The notes under the pieces were generated by a model that worked only from the letters and a program-made list of their open reading frames with translations, made no database searches and was not told where the DNA came from. This document shows, piece by piece, positions 21,057 through 34,600 of a stretch of DNA of 64,000 nt. Source of the DNA: Bugula neritina (Eukaryota > Bryozoa > Gymnolaemata > Cheilostomatida > Bugulidae); the NCBI GenBank assembly GCA_964035545.1, contig OZ037768.1, forward strand, positions 18,641,700-18,705,699, written 5' to 3'. Numbering within the stretch: position 1 is the first letter of the stretch; the number at the start of each line of letters is the position of its first letter. Made by a program: the position numbers and the translations under genes.

Positions 21057-24000
21057 ATGGCCAACTACATAACACGGGCCGGTGCATTAGGCCAATATGT
21101 ATGTGCATCAACACAGGCTGTGCCTACCCTTTCGCGATGTCTGGCATCTCCCGTTTTAGCAGCAGAAAAAGCTGTAGTTTTGGTTCCAGGTCGAAAAAGA
21201 AGCACTCCTGAATCTTGGGCAAGAGCAGCACCCAATGGTACAACTTATCTTGCTTCTGGAATAGGAGGTAGATATCAATATAAAACTAAAACAAGTTACA
21301 AGTAGTAGTACAATCTGTACAAATGATGAAATAAGAATGTAAATTAAGTCTATCACAACCAGTCGTTGAACGAGAGTCTCAGTCGTAATAAATATGATAA
21401 AGGAAATCAAGATGTTTAACTATTAATTTTCAGCCATATAATTAACTTAATTGTTCAATCAGTATTTCGTAATTAGATTACCGATTAGTATTAGTAGGAC
21501 CACGGTGATGAAAGGTGACCATCACCATTACTTATTACTATGGAATGCCAAATGGAAAATTATTTATGAATAAAAAGTAATCAAACTGAAGTTGTTATAA
21601 AATTTGATAAACTTAAAGGCAAATCAAACTTTATAATAACTCAAACTAAATATAATTTTATTAAAAATTATAGTATTTTTAATAATATTAATGATGCATA
21701 TAATTATAATTAGAATGTGAGTACTAATATTATACTGTATAGTCACATAGTGTGACTATCACTATGAATATACTTGTAGTTATAGAATTATAAAAAACCT
21801 AATAACGCCATTCTTGTGGTGGCATTTTAGTAGTATAATGGCTAATACAATCAGGGTTGATAATAATGGTACAACTAAGGTAGATGATGCAGTAAGTGTA
21901 ACAGGTAGTTTCTTCTTCAAAAATTGATTTTTGATATGTCCATGATAAAGTAAACAGGGATATGTTGAAGCCATGTAAAATATAGCATATAGGATAAGTT
22001 ACCTCATGCTGCATTAGGCTATGATAAAATAAATGGGGCATGATGCATTGCAAGTCATCTGATAGAATAATTTTTAGTTTGTAGAATTAACAGCAGATAT
22101 GACTCTAGGAGTTAAGGTAAATGGTTCTCTTGCATGCAGCGTAACACATCAAAACAAGTTTATGCTTAATTTTTTAATGCTGGGTTTAATTTACAGGTCT
22201 TAAATTAAGTTTTCAAATAATAACAATACTGCAATAATATCATAGTAAGTGTATTTAGTATTACTAAGTGTTAACACTTATAAATACAGATAAATTGGGG
22301 TGATGATAAGTGGAGTTGAAAAACAAAGCATTATGCTACTAATTAATGGATATGCTATTTGCAGTGCCAAATCACAGCTGCCAGAGGAGATATGTTCACA
22401 CAGATGTCAAGTTTCCTGATTTTGGGGCCTACAAGAAATCAGATAAGACTCGGACTGAAGAAGGTGGCCGAGAAGCAGGGAAAGTGTTCAGTTACCTCAT
22501 GATTGGAGGTGAAGTTTGAATTTGTTTCCTTATTCAAATGAATTGATTGATGTATTTTTATATTCATCAGTTATTAGTATACTATTGTTATCTAACTTGA
22601 AAACTAGGTGTACTCATCAATAATATAACTGAACACAGTAATACAGCAAACTTTGGGAGTATGACAAATATTTATTATAAATTGAATTTGATTTTCAAAA
22701 TTACAAAAAAGTTGCATAGCCATTTTAATAAAATAATTGTCAGTTTATCCACCCTTGTTAAAGTGTTGACACATTTTTTACAAAATTCTGTATTAGTCAT
22801 TTTTTCTTGCAAGTGCTTAGAATAAAAATGCAAATAGCATAATACTTTATGCATATATATGTGCGTGCGTTGCTGGATACATCAACATAAATTCTATATA
22901 TAATAATTTTCTGGTATCCAAAACCTTTTTAAGTTGCCAGCAAAAGCCTAAAATCTACTAAATTTATTTTAATTTAACTAGATGTATGTGCACTAGAAAA
23001 ATCAATTCCAATATAGAAGGGTTCTGTTACTCCATTATATAAGGTTACATAATATCTTTGTTTATAAGAAAGCCTTTAAATTCTATTGAGCACCCACTAG
23101 CTGTAAAATGTCCTAAGTTCTCAGGCCGATGCCGCAATATTCACTTGAAACAGTGAGATGAGCTGGGTGTGTTTATATTGTGGCAATGCATGATGGGACT
23201 TCTCAGACACACTATCATTAGTTTTTGTACATGAAAAGGTAATGTGTTGCATTGTACTACAGGTGCTGTCGGTGCCCCCATGGTGTATGGTGGAAAGTCC
23301 ATGGTAACCAAGTTTATATCAGCTATGTCAGCTGCTGCCGACGTCAGAGCCTTGGCAAAAATAGAAATAAATCTAGACGATATCCCCGAGGGAAAGAATA
23401 TGGTGTTTAAATGGAGAGGCAAGCCTCTGTTTGTTAGGTCTGTATTGGAACTTTGATATTTGTTTGATTTTAATGGAGAAAAAGAATTTTTAATGAAACT
23501 TTTTTGTTTGATATATTGCTGGCTAAATGTTGCACCTAAATTCCAAAGGTAGTGTGACCTAAATGAATGGCTTCTAATGTTTTATTTTAAATTTCTTTTC
23601 CAGGCTAACCCTTTTTGTTGATTTAAGTAGCATTAAGGTATATAAAAAAATTGACTTGCATGACTTGTTTATGATGAAGTATCCCTATAAATATATCAAG
23701 TTGAATAACATTGTTGATAACTTGCTGAAGATGTTTTTACCTCCCTACATTGTATGGTATACTGTAACATTGTTCAGACATTATGTTTGTTGGAATCAGT
23801 AAGTTTTAATTTTTTAAAGCTTAAAAACAGTGGTGAGTGATTAAAGACATTATGTATTGTGTGAGTTCATCAATCATCTCACCATTTGCAAATTAGTCTA
23901 TATCTCTGCTGTTTATTGGTTATTTAGTTGACGTGCTGCTTTGACAAAATTCAACTTAATAAGATATTCATATTTTTTCATAGTAAAACATTGAGTTGTC

Positions 24001-24952
24001 CTCCCATTTGTAATAGCTATTAGCTATACTCTCAATCTAAAACTTGTCACAATTGCAGACATCGCGTACAGGACGAGATCGATGCTGTCAGAGATGTCAA
24101 TGTATCTGAGTTGAGAGATCCTTGTCCTGATGAGGAGCGTGTTCAACAAGATAACTGGCTCGTTATCATTGGTATCTGTACACATCTTGGTAAGTGGCAG
24201 ACGCTAGTAGGTATTCGCTGCATTGATAATAGCTTAATGGTGTAGTTGGTGCTGGCTAGTCAATATTGTGTGTCCACTCGGAGATTTCTAATTGTACTGG
24301 TCAGTTGAGGAACCAATTCTAGAGGGGAAGGGAAAGGTTTTGCTATTGGTATACTAGTATTTATCTTATGATAGGTACAGCACTAAATTTGGTAGGACTA
24401 GTGTTTCCACAGAAAAACTTACATTAGTCATTACAACGGACAAACTAAATCAAAGGTCTTGAGCACTTTTTGTATCTGAAAGTTTAAGACCCACTAAATA
24501 TAACATGTAACATATATAAATGTGTGCACTATGAAAACAATGCCATATTTAATGCATTATGATAGTGTAAATATATTGTTACTTTTTTGGAAGCTTTCAA
24601 GAGTCTATGTTTACAGTGCACTTATTCTATGTTGACCAAAATTGCAAACTAAAAACCTTACAAATGGGGCTTGACTTTTGCACACAATCAGTATTGTTGA
24701 TGCATTTTCTGTTTTTCAATATCTTGCTGGCTATTCAGAATATATGGCAACATGTTAATTCGAAACTAATCTAATTTCTGTCTCACAATAGGCTGTGTAC
24801 CAATTGCAAACGCTGGAGATTACGGAGGCTATTACTGTCCATGCCATGGTTCGCATTATGATGCCTCAGGAAGGATTAGAAAAGGACCTGCACCTTTAAA
24901 TCTGGAAATTCCAGAATACAAAATAAATGACAATTTACTAGTTGTTGGTTAG
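21057..24952 (+). CDS. UQCRFS1: Cytochrome b-c1 complex Rieske iron-sulfur subunit, complete
   Basis: The Rieske protein carries the 2Fe-2S cluster that takes electrons from ubiquinol to cytochrome c1 in complex III of the inner mitochondrial membrane. Five exons join in frame: 21057-21267, 22365-22508, 23263-23437, 24059-24189, 24792-24952 (TAG). The start is ATG 21057; the frame is open for six codons upstream but has no ATG. The product has an N-terminal presequence, the hinge/membrane region (FSYLMIG...GAPMVYGG), [27 protein letters not shown]-like soluble start, PLFVR, and both cluster-binding boxes CTHLGC and CPCHGSHYD, each with one cysteine and one histidine ligand plus the disulfide cysteine. 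It ends LLVVG. All key residues are present and the length, about 273 residues, matches animal orthologues. It is tail-to-tail with the adhesion GPCR. Confidence 0.97.
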
Positions 24953-25606
24953 AGTGTCAATATTGAACATTTTTCAACATCATAGTTTGTAATACTAAGT
25001 TGACTGTCACATTTGCTATGTTAAAAACCTGGTGGGTCAAGTTTTAAATGGTTTTCAGTGTACATCTAGGAAATATCTTGTCACCGATGCTATTTCCATG
25101 GGATCCAAAACACACGGAGATTGGGTGGACCAGCCTATTAGTTTATTTTGCTGAAAACATACTTTGAATATATTTTTATTTAAAAGAATTCAAAAACTTG
25201 TGTGTGTTATATGAATTCATACATATATTTAAAAATAAATATGGGTTGATCAACTGTCTGTTAACTCATCGGTCATGACTGCATTTAAATATTTTTGCTA
25301 TTTACCAATTAATCGACAATTCTGATAATTATTACAGGCTTCAACAGCTCCTAGCCATTTAGGATCATCTCAAATATTAATTGTTAGACATAAATAGGTT
25401 TAATATATATAGATCGCATAGCAAAATCAGTTTGTAGCATTGACACATGTATGAATTAAGTTGATATATCGATATAGATTTAAAATTATTATTAAATGAT
25501 TTTGTTACATATAACATTTCACTACTAAAAATAATATTTAAAATTGTCAAAAAATATTAGCAACGTTTATAATGCTATAAAATGATTATTCATGGCGAGT
25601 TTCTGC
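24953..25606. other. Tail-to-tail spacer between Rieske and adhesion GPCR genes
   Basis: AT-rich 3' UTR-type sequence serving both converging genes. No further gene seen. Confidence 0.5.
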
Positions 25607-28600
25607 CTAATTAGAATCGCCAGTGCTGGTTGTAAACACATGTGTCTCACGGTATCTGTTTTTACCCGTGGCTGTCGATACATTTGAGCTGGAGGTTTTA
25701 GGTCTACCGGTCTTACGGCCACACAATTCTCTCCATTTCTTTCTGACAGATGGCTCTCGTATGTTATGGAATATGAATATAAGCAGCCCTTGTATTGAGT
25801 TACATATACAAAACAAGTATTGAAACACGATTGATGTGCTTTCAATCAGAGCTAGATATCCAAATATCCAAGTTAGCCCTACAAATACACCCACATAGAA
25901 CATCAATCTTATTTTTGTGAAAATGCTTATAAAAAGCAATATAATTGGCTAAAGCAAGTAAATATTAGTCTTTTTATTAAATGTAGAATAAAAACTTCAT
26001 CTAATATATATTATTTTATATGGAGGGGTAGAAGCTGCCCACCAGCATGTCCAAATTAGTAAAACATTGTCAAACTATTAGTTTATAAATGCATCCTTAA
26101 GGATATTAAATTCATACCCAATATAATAAGTACAGCTATTCCAGCCTTTAGATGTAGAAGACCATTTCGTTGCTCAGATATGCGGACACGGTGTTGTTTT
26201 AACCTTCTTCTGGCACAGACTAAATTGTAAGTCACCATACCAAACACTATGGTATTAGCTAGTAGCACAACTCCAATGGGTATTAGTACACTGTAGATTA
26301 TGGCGTCAGTTTTCATCCAGCAACTAAAATATTATTTATTTATAAATTAGCAGATTGTTTGAAAATTTATACAACACTGTTTCACACCTAGCAAGAATAG
26401 TGTTGAGGAGTTAATAACAGAAATGAGACTTTTTCATTTGTTTTATCGATTTCCAAATTGACATTAGCCTATTTTGTAGTACATTACATTTGTAAAAGTA
26501 ATGCCTCCCCCCCCAAAAAAAACATTTTGGTTGTTTATGCACTCTGTTATCTAAGTTGATATGCTGTATATTATTGTTTCCAACTTTATTAGCTCAAAAA
26601 AAGCCAATTTTTGCACAAAATAGTTAGTTTTTAGTCAATTATGGGTAACTATTGCACTAGTTGTCACACAGGACTAGTTACTAAATGGTTACTAAGTCAA
26701 TCTTGAGTTATTTATTATACTTACTACTGATCGCTAGCTTTATAGAGATTCACGTCTATTGCTAAAGTTATAGCAATGGCTATGGCAGGAATACCAAAGG
26801 CTGGGATGGAGGTTTTTACCATAAATCTGGGAATGTATGTCCCTAGTACTACGACAAACCTAAAATAGAATTATATGTACTATGTAATAAACAGGTAATG
26901 TTGCATTATGCCTTCTTGATATTTCAATCAAAAAATAAATGCAGCTATTTAATTAAGGACTAGTTTTTTATGATTTTAAGGGAACAGCTGTGATCTAGAG
27001 GTTAGAGCGATGGCTTAGTAAATCCGAATACATGGGTTCACACTCTGACAAAGGCCATTGGTGGTGTTAGGAAGAACACCCAGTCATAGTTGATCCTATG
27101 CCACAAATGAATAAGTCCTTAGCCTAATTTTAAAAATTCCTTTCTATCAGGGGTTTGACTCACAGGGATAGTGACTATAAACTTTTTTGAGTTTGGAACT
27201 ATGATTTTAGTTTTAAATTATATGAATAGTATAATCTATATAAAATAATGTCTAGGTAGTCAAAATAAAAACCTTACCTTAAATATTGAAGTATAGCCTC
27301 AACAAACATCCAAGCAAATGAGCACAATAAGAAATAATGAATAAAGACTGCAACAATCAAACAGCCTATGTGAGTCTCCGTTCTTTCTATGCCCACAATA
27401 AATGAGATGTTTAGACCCAGAAGGGAGAAGGCTAATAAGGCCAGAACCTTCTGTGAGTTTGTCTTTCGAAATCTTCTGCAAGTATAAGACAGTGATGAAA
27501 ATCGTTATTTATAGTTTATAAAACACAGCCTAAGACCATATGTGTATATGTACTACTATTTGAAAATATGAGGACCAATAGTAAAACAAATGAGTTAATA
27601 TTGAAGCAATTAGCAAAGATTTTAGTGTGTATTGGCGATGTAGGAACCAGAACAAAAAAAATAAAACCCTCACTCACTTGTACATAACAGCTGTGAGTAT
27701 GACAAGCCCTAAAGCTGCAATGGAGATAGCCAATCCCACGAGTGATATAATACTGAGCACCTTGTACTCTAGTTTCTCCCCGTCTTCTTCATCTCTTGTT
27801 AAATCCTGATTCATAAATGCATGCAACATAAAAGGTAAACAGTGAAAAACTTTTAAAAGTTTTTGAAATGCCAACCTGCTTTATAATATGCATGCAGACT
27901 ATAAGAAATTGAAGCAAGCTTATACATGGTTGAGTAAATTAACAGGTTTTTTGTAGTATATTTCTTAGAACATCGGATCATCTTACACAAAGTAGCGCCT
28001 GTCTACAATAAACTTGATGAGCTGAGCCGAATAGTAATTTTGTAGTTGATAATACTGTATATTCCAGAAAATGCTTTTGAACTACTCACCCCAAATTCAT
28101 ATATTGCGCAATATTAAGTCATTTAAAATGAATTTCTCCACAAATCAAAAGCTGCATACATAACTATACTAGGCTTGCCTTTCTTGCTATAATAACTATT
28201 TAAAAATGTTAAAAAAATCTATCTTCAGAAACTAAATTTTTATCAACTCTAAATTGAACATAGACTAACCAGCAGAACTGAGAAATCCGTCAGATGATTG
28301 CAGGAGCAGAAAATTCCATTATTGTCATATGACGTGATACATCCAGCTGAGCTCCACAGAGATGTCTTTAGGTCCCAAAAGCCACAAATAACTTCAGAAT
28401 CATTTTTGAGTTCAGACGCCTTTTTATGAAATATAATAATAAAATAATCTACTTGACGAGCCACTTTAAACCAAAATTTAATTATACTTCAGACTGAAAT
28501 ATAAAACAAATACACTCACATTGTTTACTATTTTTAGAAACTTGTTCATCATCACTTCTTGATGCTTTAGTGATTGGTAATTTAAACAATCTTACTATAA

Positions 28601-31600
28601 ATTTTATCACAGACTGAAACAAAAATCCTTTTTGCTTGTAATATAATATAATTTGAACAGCACTACTTGGAAAACCCATCCTGTTCTTATACTATTACGG
28701 AGTTATACTCTTCACTTAATTGCATTCTACCCACAAAACTACTACAATATTACTGTAGCAGTAAATTTGTGCAAATAACAGCAAATGACTGCTGCAATTA
28801 CATTTAGATTTTGCTTCACTGACCGTCAGGGGGTAGTGTAGGCTGACAAAGTCACTGAAGCTATCCTCAACTTTTACTATTTTCCCATCTATTGTTGCTA
28901 TGTTGGCAGAAACTATGGTGCTGACGGAAATTAACTCTCCTTTGCTTTTGTGCAGCTTGTTATTTCCATAAATAATAAATGATTTCCTTATGTCGCCAGG
29001 AGCTAAATATAAAGAAATTGTTACATATTATAAAACAACATAATACGATTACACTACTTGAACTATAATAGAGAAATTTAATACAGTTTAGAAATTACCA
29101 ATGTGTATGTAGGAAAGTACACCAAATGCCATATATTAAATTACTGATGTCAACAATTTCTTAAACATTGTAAAACCTCATACTACACATTGAAGCCAGT
29201 ATATAAAATAAATAAATGTTTTATATTCTTCAAAGCTGTAACATAACATCACGATGTAAATGCAGTAATAGAGAAGTTGAAAAAAGCCAGTGTTCTAGAT
29301 TTGAAGTGTAGTGAGAGTTTCAACCTGTGTCCCAAAACAAGCTTTATTAAGAGGATAAAGAACTTAGAGTATACTAAAATTTCTCTTCTGCTGCTCCTAA
29401 ATGAACATGTTTATCATGTATCAGTTGGCTGTTTATTTTTGCCAAAATCATTTCCAAAAGCATTCTATGGATAAACTGCATACTTGCACAGTTATTGCAA
29501 CTTACTGATGGTTGTTTTAAAGTTATACCTTTCTGGCGTATGAATATCTCAACAACTTTATCCTGAGTAGTAGTTGCAGACGGTTCAGGATCTGAGTTAC
29601 TGGAGTTGATATAAACAACAGTGTCATCACTTATTTCTTTATCCAATAAAATGACCCCAGTTACATCACTCTCAGTGGTAATCTAACAAAGCAGTCATAT
29701 TCTTGTGACTGAGAAATTTCTCAAAATATAGACAAACTTTACCAGGAAACACACCTGCTATTAGGTTAATGCATATAAATATAAATTATCTAGACAAAAA
29801 TTTTTTTAAGATATAGCAACTTTTTTTTGAATGGTACTTCTGTTACCATGACAATTGGCTAACCAAAGTGATAATAAGAGAGTTCAACAAAGTCTAAATC
29901 AACAGAAAATTTTGCATAGATGAACAGCTAGTAGGTCGCACAGACTTGACTTGCTGAAGTTTTTTTTTCTATCTTTGCTCGTAGTGCAACATTAGTAGAA
30001 ATCAATATAATTGCAAGTATTTGAAAAAATCTAGCTTTGAAATGATGTAATAAACTTACTTTAATTGCAACATTTGGTTGGGCTATTTGATATAAACTTG
30101 TTTCCCTTTCCACATTAAAATCAAATTCTGTAGCAACCAGTTGTTCTAGAGCATCTACAATTCTAATAATAAACCTAAATTATTGCATTAATTACATAAT
30201 TAATAAGGAAAACAGTTTCTGAGAAAAATACTTGCATCCATAATTTCAAATTTTTGTTATGAGTTTCGTAAGAATAACAATTTTGTCTAATATAGATTCT
30301 GGCGTTAAAGTATTAGTTCATGCATGAATGGTATTTAGTCTGAAAGTCTTAAATACACAGCTGATATGCTCAGATACATAACACATGCATTATATTACCT
30401 GCTTGATGCATTAGCGTTGTTTTGAGCTGTAGTAATTGCCTCCTCGTTAGCATTCAACACACCATTGACACTCGCCAGGAAGGAATTGAAATACTAAAGA
30501 AGGTAATTCATTGTTTGTCTTTTAATTTATATAAGTAATTACCATAATTCTAACAACATGTTAGTAAAATATGCTATGTAAAATATTTTTTGTCAAGTTT
30601 ACCAATGCCTTCTACTTACTTAATGGAAAAGACAAAAATAAGCATTAACTTTAACTGATACTCAAACAAGATTCTGTATTGGCTTTATTTCTGTTGCATC
30701 GGAGATACTATAAAAATTATTTACTCCAAATCACAAGTGATACAGCTTAAAATGATTGTAATTAGAGTATCGGTATAAAAGTAGAGTTTGGAGACATGTA
30801 TTTTATGTGATGACGCAGACTAACAATATAGATGTAAATTAAAAACTTAATTGCTAATCCCTTAAAAATCAAAATAATACGTACCTCAGTTACGTCTTGC
30901 TTGGCTATCAAAGCATCTTTTGCGTTATCCAGTATAATGGAGACATATGCTACATCTGCAGCACTTGGGTCTTCTGTTATCAAGGAACTCGTCTCATTTA
31001 GCAAACTAACAACATTACTACTTATGGCTGGAATCTACAATAATCGCACACTACATTAGCTCTATTAGTTCTATTTGTTCTTGATTTTTTATTTCCACAT
31101 GGCAGCACTAGTTATAATTCTGTAAAATTCATTTAATTTATTATATTGTGTGATACTATTACCCTGAGTAGGAAACACAAATTCTGGTAAATTATTTCTA
31201 GTGCAATTTAATGCAATGGAAAACAACAGATCAATTGTTGAGTTTGCTTAATACTGTGCATACAGCTCTACTCTACTCTACACTACTCTACTCTACTCTA
31301 CTCTACTCTACTCTACTCTACTCTACTCTACTCTACTCTACTCTACACTACTCTACTCTACTCTACTCTACTCTACTCTACTCTACTCTACTCTACTCTA
31401 CTCTACTCTACTCTACTCTACACTACTCTACTCTACTCTACTCTACTCTACTCTACTCTACTCTACTCTACTCTACTCTACTCTACTCTACTCTACTCTA
31501 CACTACTCTACTCTACTCTACTCTACTCTACTCTACTCTACACTACTCTGCTCTACTCTACTCTACTCTACTCTACTCTACTCTACTCTACTCTACTCTA

Positions 31601-34600
31601 CTCTACACTACTCTACTCTACTCTACTCTACTTTACTCTACACTACTCTACATCTGATCATTTAGTAATATGCTATAGCTGGTTCCTAATAAGACATGCT
31701 GTGAGCCTTAAGAAGTTAAGAAAATTTGAGCAACGCATGTTATTGAATGATGCAAACTTTAAAACCTCTTATATGTTGAACTTTTATACCTAGGTAACAA
31801 AACTACAGACAGTGTTTGAAAAAATAATGTTATTATTCTGTACATATTCTGCCTTCCAAAAGTTACTTTAGGAAATTTTTTTATAGACTATCTCAAACTT
31901 AGGGTTAAACAGGAAACAATTATAGGGAGAGTTTATGAACTTTACTATAACCTGACTTGTGTAGCAGCATAAAAGCTGTTTGGGAGATGATTAGGACAAG
32001 TATAGAATATGGAATTTTAACTATCAAGGCGTAGACACATGCACTGGTACATGATATATATTTATTCTCAGGACAAGAATAGATTACCAAAGAGAGATCA
32101 CGAAGCTTGTGCGAAACTTCTGAGACAACTTCTTCGTCACATGGTTCTACTCCTGTAATCACCCAGCTAGCTCCCTGTGCACTCTTACCACACATTGCTG
32201 TGACTACAGGTTTTCCACTGAAGCCACAAATAGATACTTTGACTGCACCAAACACATTGGTAGTGGGAAGTGTTACATTAGTAGAAAGGCTTTCAATGTA
32301 CATCACTTCTTCCTTGCACCTTCCTTTGAAACAAACATATTAACCTGTCATTGTATGCAAAGTTTTGAAACTCTACGTAAATTTTGAAATTAGTACTCAC
32401 TTATTATACTTACCTACTAGGAGAGAAAATCCATTTACGGATTGATGGCTTTTTATAACAAAAAAATTTCAATAATGTTTTTAGAACATTGTATCATGCT
32501 GTTTACTCAAATATGGAATCGTTTATTGCTAAGAGACAGAAGACCTTCAAAGTATACCTGGAAGCGCAACTTTGACCAACGCTGCATCCGCATATGTGAG
32601 ATTCAACACATAAACTAGACTTTCGACAAAATATTTATTAAGAATACTCCAGTTTCCAGGCCGGTTTGGAGTTGTAGTTGAGCTCCTTACTCCGCCAAGG
32701 ATTATAGAACCAAAGACAATGTTAGCAGATACTATAATTCCATTTTTGTTAGTGTAGGGTCTGCAAAATAGTACCACAAGCATATTTTGCAGAATATGTA
32801 AAAATACGCAACACCGCGCGAGTAGGATTTAGCTTTGTACATCTGTAAGAGGACAGAAAATAATCTCTTGTCTGAGTGTGACATAAAATTATACAACGGG
32901 TACTCCAGCTCTGAGCTGTGCACAAATAATGAATACAATTTTGAAAGCTTACGCTTAACTTGTAAAGTACCTGTAAATAAGGATTTAAGTAAGAAACATC
33001 GAAAAGATGCAATACACCCATTACTATGCAGCATACTAGTATACATTTTTATTTTCACAGTTGGAGCTTCCTTGAAATTTCTTGCTATCTAAATCACTAA
33101 GAATAATCTTCAAAAAACTGTATTAACCAGAACTAAATTACTTGAATTAACCATAAACAATAACTTGTCTTTCAATCACAAATGTTGACTAGGTATTAAG
33201 AAAAGTAATCCGACTGAGTTCTTCATGTCAGACTAACCTTACACTGTTGAGTTTCTGGTAGGTAACGGTGGTGTTTTTGTTAACATAAGCATTTGTGCAG
33301 CCTGGACAGTTGATGGCATCTGTTATTATATCTTTTGTTCTCTGGAGTGCTTTTTCCAATGTAGATTTGACGGAAGGCAACTGGGGTACTACCATTGGGT
33401 AATATTCAACAACTGAATGTGCGTTGTCCATAACTTCATCTTTCAGAGGGAAAGTTACGGTCATTGGATATTGGGTCCCATCTGATGTGTTTGAAAATAA
33501 TACCAATATCAACTTCATACACGCAAATTAAGAGAATATTATTATTTGTTGCAATATTAAAGTTGAAGAAATACGAAATATATAGTGTCATTATAAAAAT
33601 ACAAATACATAATATATTTTGGATTTTGATTTAGTGACTATAGTTTTGTTTAGTTTCATTTTAATAAGTGAGCAATCCCATGTGCAAGTTAGAAAACACG
33701 ACATCCAAACTAAAAATAACTAAAAATAAGCAATACATTAAGCCTTTAGTGTAATATATTGTGCAATTTCATTGCTGCCCTAACGTACCGTTATCTAAAA
33801 TCACGGCATCGCTGTATACATAGTCTCGAAGAGCATTACTCCAGACAGCACACTGGAAAGTGCCAGCTAATTGATCAGGTATTGGAAACCCTATAGTAGG
33901 CTCGTGATGAACTTCTCCATATGGATTGATGTAGTAGATGTTATCTGCAGGTATAGCCTCAGGACCAGCTGCATTCAGCAGACAGTTCAGTTTTCCACCC
34001 TTGACCAGTGAGCTGTCAAGTTCAACCTTATAATCTCTGAAATCTAAAATTATGTTTACAGTTGCGTAATTTGATGTTATATTCACTTATATGGTAATTC
34101 AGTTTTCCTATACCAAGAAACTGGTTAGACTGTGTGTTTGAAAGCAGCTGTGGTTAAGTGGTTAGATACACTGATCAATCGAGACACTCTATGTGGCACT
34201 CCGTATGGGCGTTTGGTTTTAGTTACACTTGTGCTACATATGAAAGCAAGTCCTTAGCCTGCTTTAAAAAACCATGAACATTAAGGAATCTTACAGAGGT
34301 AGAGACTTTAAACCAAGCATAGCTTTATAGTATGATAATAAACTATTGTTACAAATTTTGTCAGTTATATAATAATCTCTTATACAACTAGTTAAGACTC
34401 TCTTGTACCTGGAAGTGTAGCTGTTTTCTCACAGATGTATGGCTTCACGGTATAGCAGTTTCCAACAGATCTGATGTCAGCAATGCTTAGGATCTTGAAC
34501 AGGTATGGATTGAGCATCTCTAAGCACTCTGTGTCAAGCACCCACACTGAGTAAGGCTTCACACTCCCTATAACAAAAAGTATATTATGTAATTATATAC

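Noticed and set aside
31211-31657. 148-codon frame of repeated LLYST units
   Set aside because: It is a translation of the CTCTA microsatellite, not a gene.
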